Shown: in pieces, positions 6,301 through 7,616 of the stretch | Position numbering within the stretch: the stretch's first letter is position 1 | Layout of the letters: each line of letters opens with the position of its first letter | Assembly: GCA_003455715.1 (NCBI GenBank) | Contig: DMQJ01000387.1 | Coordinates: forward strand, 1 to 7,616 | Origin: Acidimicrobiaceae bacterium | GTDB taxonomy: Bacteria > Actinomycetota > Acidimicrobiia > Acidimicrobiales > Ilumatobacteraceae | DNA: 7,616 nt | Direction of reading: 5' to 3' | Position numbers and translations under genes: made by a program | Notes under the pieces: model-generated | The model's database searches: none | Told to the model about the DNA's origin: nothing | What the model saw: only the letters and a program-made list of their open reading frames with translations

Positions 6301-7616
6301 CGAACAGGCCCGCCGCGTCGGTGTCGCCGACGGCGAGGTGAGAGCCGCTGACAGGTGACGTGTCGCTGTGGAGATGTGGCAGCCAGGCGAGCCAACTCCA
6401 GTCGTCGTACTCCGCTTCGCTGAGCGCTGCGGCGATGACAACGTCGCGCGGGCTGTGCAGCGTGGTGAGCTGCAACATGATCCAGCGAGTCGCGGCCGCA
6501 GACGATTCGCGGTCGCCACACAGGCCCAAGGCGCCCGCGGTGAGTTCGACGACGACCGGCACGTTGCGAGCGACACGGTGGTTCTTCAGCGCCTCCTCGG
6601 CTCGAGAGCGTTCGGCGTTGTCGCCCCCGGATGCGATCTCGACGGCCACGTCGGCTGTTTGGTCGGCCCATCCGACGGCCACATGCAGGAAGTCGTCGTC
6701 GTCGGCTCGGCGCTCCCACAGGTTGGGTCGGTGGAGGCGGGCCCTATCGAGCAGATCGGCCGCATCAGGCGCTCGCCGACGCCGGTCATCGACCTCTTCG
6801 GCGACGGCTGCATCGAGCGCAGCCTGGGTGGCGGTGAGGTCGCGCTGGAAGGCTTCGGTCGCACTGCGGTGGTCGCTTCTGCCGCTTCGCTTGTCTTCCC
6901 ACCAGGAGGCAAAGGCGAGGAGTGGCGACGAGACGAGGGTGGCCAGTCCCATCACGAGAAACAGCGTGTTGCCGGAAATGGCGCTGATGGCCACCATCGG
7001 GATGCCCACGATCATCGGCCCGAACGCGGTCACCATGGGCAGCTTGCGTTTGCCCGGTGCCGCCGGAGGAGCGGAGATCTTGAGCTCGACCCTGGGCCGC
7101 GGCCTGAGAACACGCGGTGGACGGTTGAAGCGGATGTACCCGTTCTCCACCTTCGACTCGCGGGCGTCGGTGGGGATGAACTCGTCGATCCGTAGCAACG
7201 TGTGGCCAGCCTCGATGACCGTGCCGATCTGCAGTGTCGTCGCGCCACTCACACGGGCCCCGTCGATGAAGGTGCCATTCGACGATCCGGCGTCGGTGAC
7301 CTCCAGCAGTGTGTCGGTCACCGTGATGCGCACGTGCTGTCGGGACAACGTCGGATCGTCGAGCGTGATGTCGCACTGCGCGGAGCGGCCGACCACATGG
7401 TCGCCCGGCCCGAGCGAGAAGCGGCGTCCGGTGACGGGGCCACCCACGACCGACAGAGTGACCACGGATGCGCCCGTGCGAACCGCCCGTTCGGCCGCCG
7501 GGGGTGACCAGGTGGCGGGCGCAACGGTGAGACGATCGACGTGCCGCAGCCCACAACTGCCGACCGTCTCCGACGGGTCGAGCCGGCGCGCGGGCCGCCG
7601 GTGGCGGAGCGCAGTG
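3380..7616 (-). CDS. Type VII secretion FHA-FtsK/SpoIIIE ATPase, EssC-like (5' truncated by window edge)
   Basis: This is the motor ATPase of a type VII secretion system. The frame runs without a stop from the window edge (first full codon 7615-7613) to TGA at 3380, giving 1411 visible residues. The GTG at 7465 is the first usable start inside the window, but the 50 codons before it read like protein and the gene probably starts further upstream. Numbering from 7465: FHA domain about 5-95 with G26-R27, S41-x-x-H44 and S-S-N63-G phosphothreonine-binding residues; two membrane segments at about 145-162 and 167-187; a cytoplasmic linker and degenerate ATPase-like region about 190-550. ATPase 1 has Walker A G576-TTGAGK-S583 and Walker B LVLIVD682-E683. 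ATPase 2 has GASGAGKT at 899-906, but Walker B ends D1004-Gly, without the catalytic Glu. ATPase 3 has a deviant Walker A (S1181-PNRGGK-S1188) and D1259-D1260. The layout matches EssC/EccC in one chain, with ATPase 1 the likely active module. Confidence 0.97.
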   Translation of the reverse strand, partial: TALRHRRPARRLDPSETVGSCGLRHVDRLTVAPATWSPPAAERAVRTGASVVTLSVVGGPVTGRRFSLGPGDHVVGRSAQCDITLDDPTLSRQHVRITVTDTLLEVTDAGSSNGTFIDGARVSGATTLQIGTVIEAGHTLLRIDEFIPTDARESKVENGYIRFNRPPRVLRPRPRVELKISAPPAAPGKRKLPMVTAFGPMIVGIPMVAISAISGNTLFLVMGLATLVSSPLLAFASWWEDKRSGRSDHRSATEAFQRDLTATQAALDAAVAEEVDDRRRRAPDAADLLDRARLHRPNLWERRADDDDFLHVAVGWADQTADVAVEIASGGDNAERSRAEEALKNHRVARNVPVVVELTAGALGLCGDRESSAAATRWIMLQLTTLHSPRDVVIAAALSEAEYDDWSWLAWLPHLHSDTSPVSGSHLAVGDTDAAGLFEALNGVVRSRHSDGGLAGRSDVRPNPSVVVLISDAIRVPRTALNRLLEAGPAAGVYVIWLGSHPDSLPGECKVVVQTVARPPSLTLTVPSTGVRLASTVLDAIDVPTLRSAARSLAPVKDVTASSARGQIPNAVNLLELLDLDEPTAARVADRWRAGSVGVNAPVGLSPAGEFVLDMRLDGPHALVGGTTGAGKSELLQTFVAALAATHPPDRVTFLLIDYKGGAAFKDCVDLPHTVGMVTDLDGHLVHRALVSLNAELRRREHLLRDFGAKDLLEMERRFTADAPPALVLIVDEFATLAKELPDFVDGVVNVAQRGRSLGIHLILATQRPAGAINDNVRANTNMRIALRMNDQADSQDVINSREAALLPRTLPGRAFVRTGESELTEVQVAYVGGHTSTVDAGGDRLALHPIDRGRVVRPRRAQAAVVEAPTDLQVLVSAVREAAVAEGIPAPARPWVEPLPTLIPLAALGREAHRPGKALLGVVDVPAEQTQRPLWFDLEAEGNLLVYGASGAGKTTMLRSMAASLALAHHPDSLHLYALDFASRGLTALEPLPHVGAVVSGDDIERVQRLLSMIEREVAHRRTRFAERGVSSLAEYRAAAPDDSMPTIVVLLDGYGGFTSVFESIDFGAWVEQLPRLAADGRPLGIHWVISADRRMSVGLSLSSAVPGKVVLRMVDDDDYASLGLDGRETRGAVLPPGRGFVAPALELQVPVLGDDASGAAQVAAIEELSRLLPRPSDARGPRAVTGLPPDFARSALPQAARLAAVVGVRQLDLGPLELSLHDGNIFVASPNRGGKSTALVTIVQSLAGSTPDAQFVLLAPRRSPLSALDIWQQSATRVADCDDLATELQSMLDDRDGTEPPVVIVVDDATELTDSMADSALELLARRGKDLGIFVVGAAESTLARRAYGGVVSELRRDRNGLILLPDPDLDGDLLNVRVPRARPGFWRAGRGVAVSNGAEQIVQVAGSD

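Noticed and set aside
3585..6358. Long plus-strand open frames opposite the ATPase gene
   Set aside because: They are antisense shadows caused by high GC content, with low-complexity Arg/Ser/Ala-rich translations and no domain pattern, while the minus strand carries clear ATPase motifs throughout.

Overview
This is a high-GC window (roughly two-thirds G+C by eye) with actinobacterial codon use. It carries most of a type VII (ESX/WXG100) secretion locus on the minus strand and two small helix-turn-helix genes on the plus strand. Genus cannot be read from the sequence. The secretion ATPase is of the EssC-like kind, with an FHA domain and three FtsK-type ATPase modules in one chain. This suits actinobacterial lineages other than the classical mycobacterial EccB-E type; Acidimicrobiia are one possibility, but that is a guess.

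Plus strand, bases 2-676: the C-terminal 124 residues of a LuxR-type HTH regulator, truncated by the window edge. After 48 bases, in the same frame, comes an 83-residue HTH protein resembling sigma region 4. This block converges on the minus-strand operon, and the two final genes overlap tail to tail by 66 bases.

Minus strand, read from 7616 down to 611: (i) a very large FHA / two-TM / triple-ATPase secretion motor, 5'-truncated by the window edge because its frame stays open upstream of the first GTG; (ii) a short intergenic gap with a good promoter candidate and a strong Shine-Dalgarno site; (iii) a 199-residue protein that reads as two WXG100 units fused head to tail (Y-F-G in the first half, W-E-G in the second); (iv) a 106-residue WXG100-like helical protein in which the Trp is replaced (L-G-G); (v) a 332-residue putative secreted substrate that starts within the preceding stop codon (GTGA), with a helical N-terminus, a hydrophobic Gly/Ala-rich middle and a Trp-rich tail; (vi) a 244-residue Cys-containing protein one base downstream, possibly an EspG-like chaperone or a cognate immunity/accessory protein.

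Working model (inference): the ATPase drives export. The fused WXG protein is a self-contained equivalent of an EsxA/EsxB dimer. The tightly coupled 106/332/244 trio is a substrate with its small partner and its cytosolic chaperone or immunity protein. No core membrane subunits (EccB/D/E or EsaA/EssA/EssB types) are visible; they may lie beyond base 7616.
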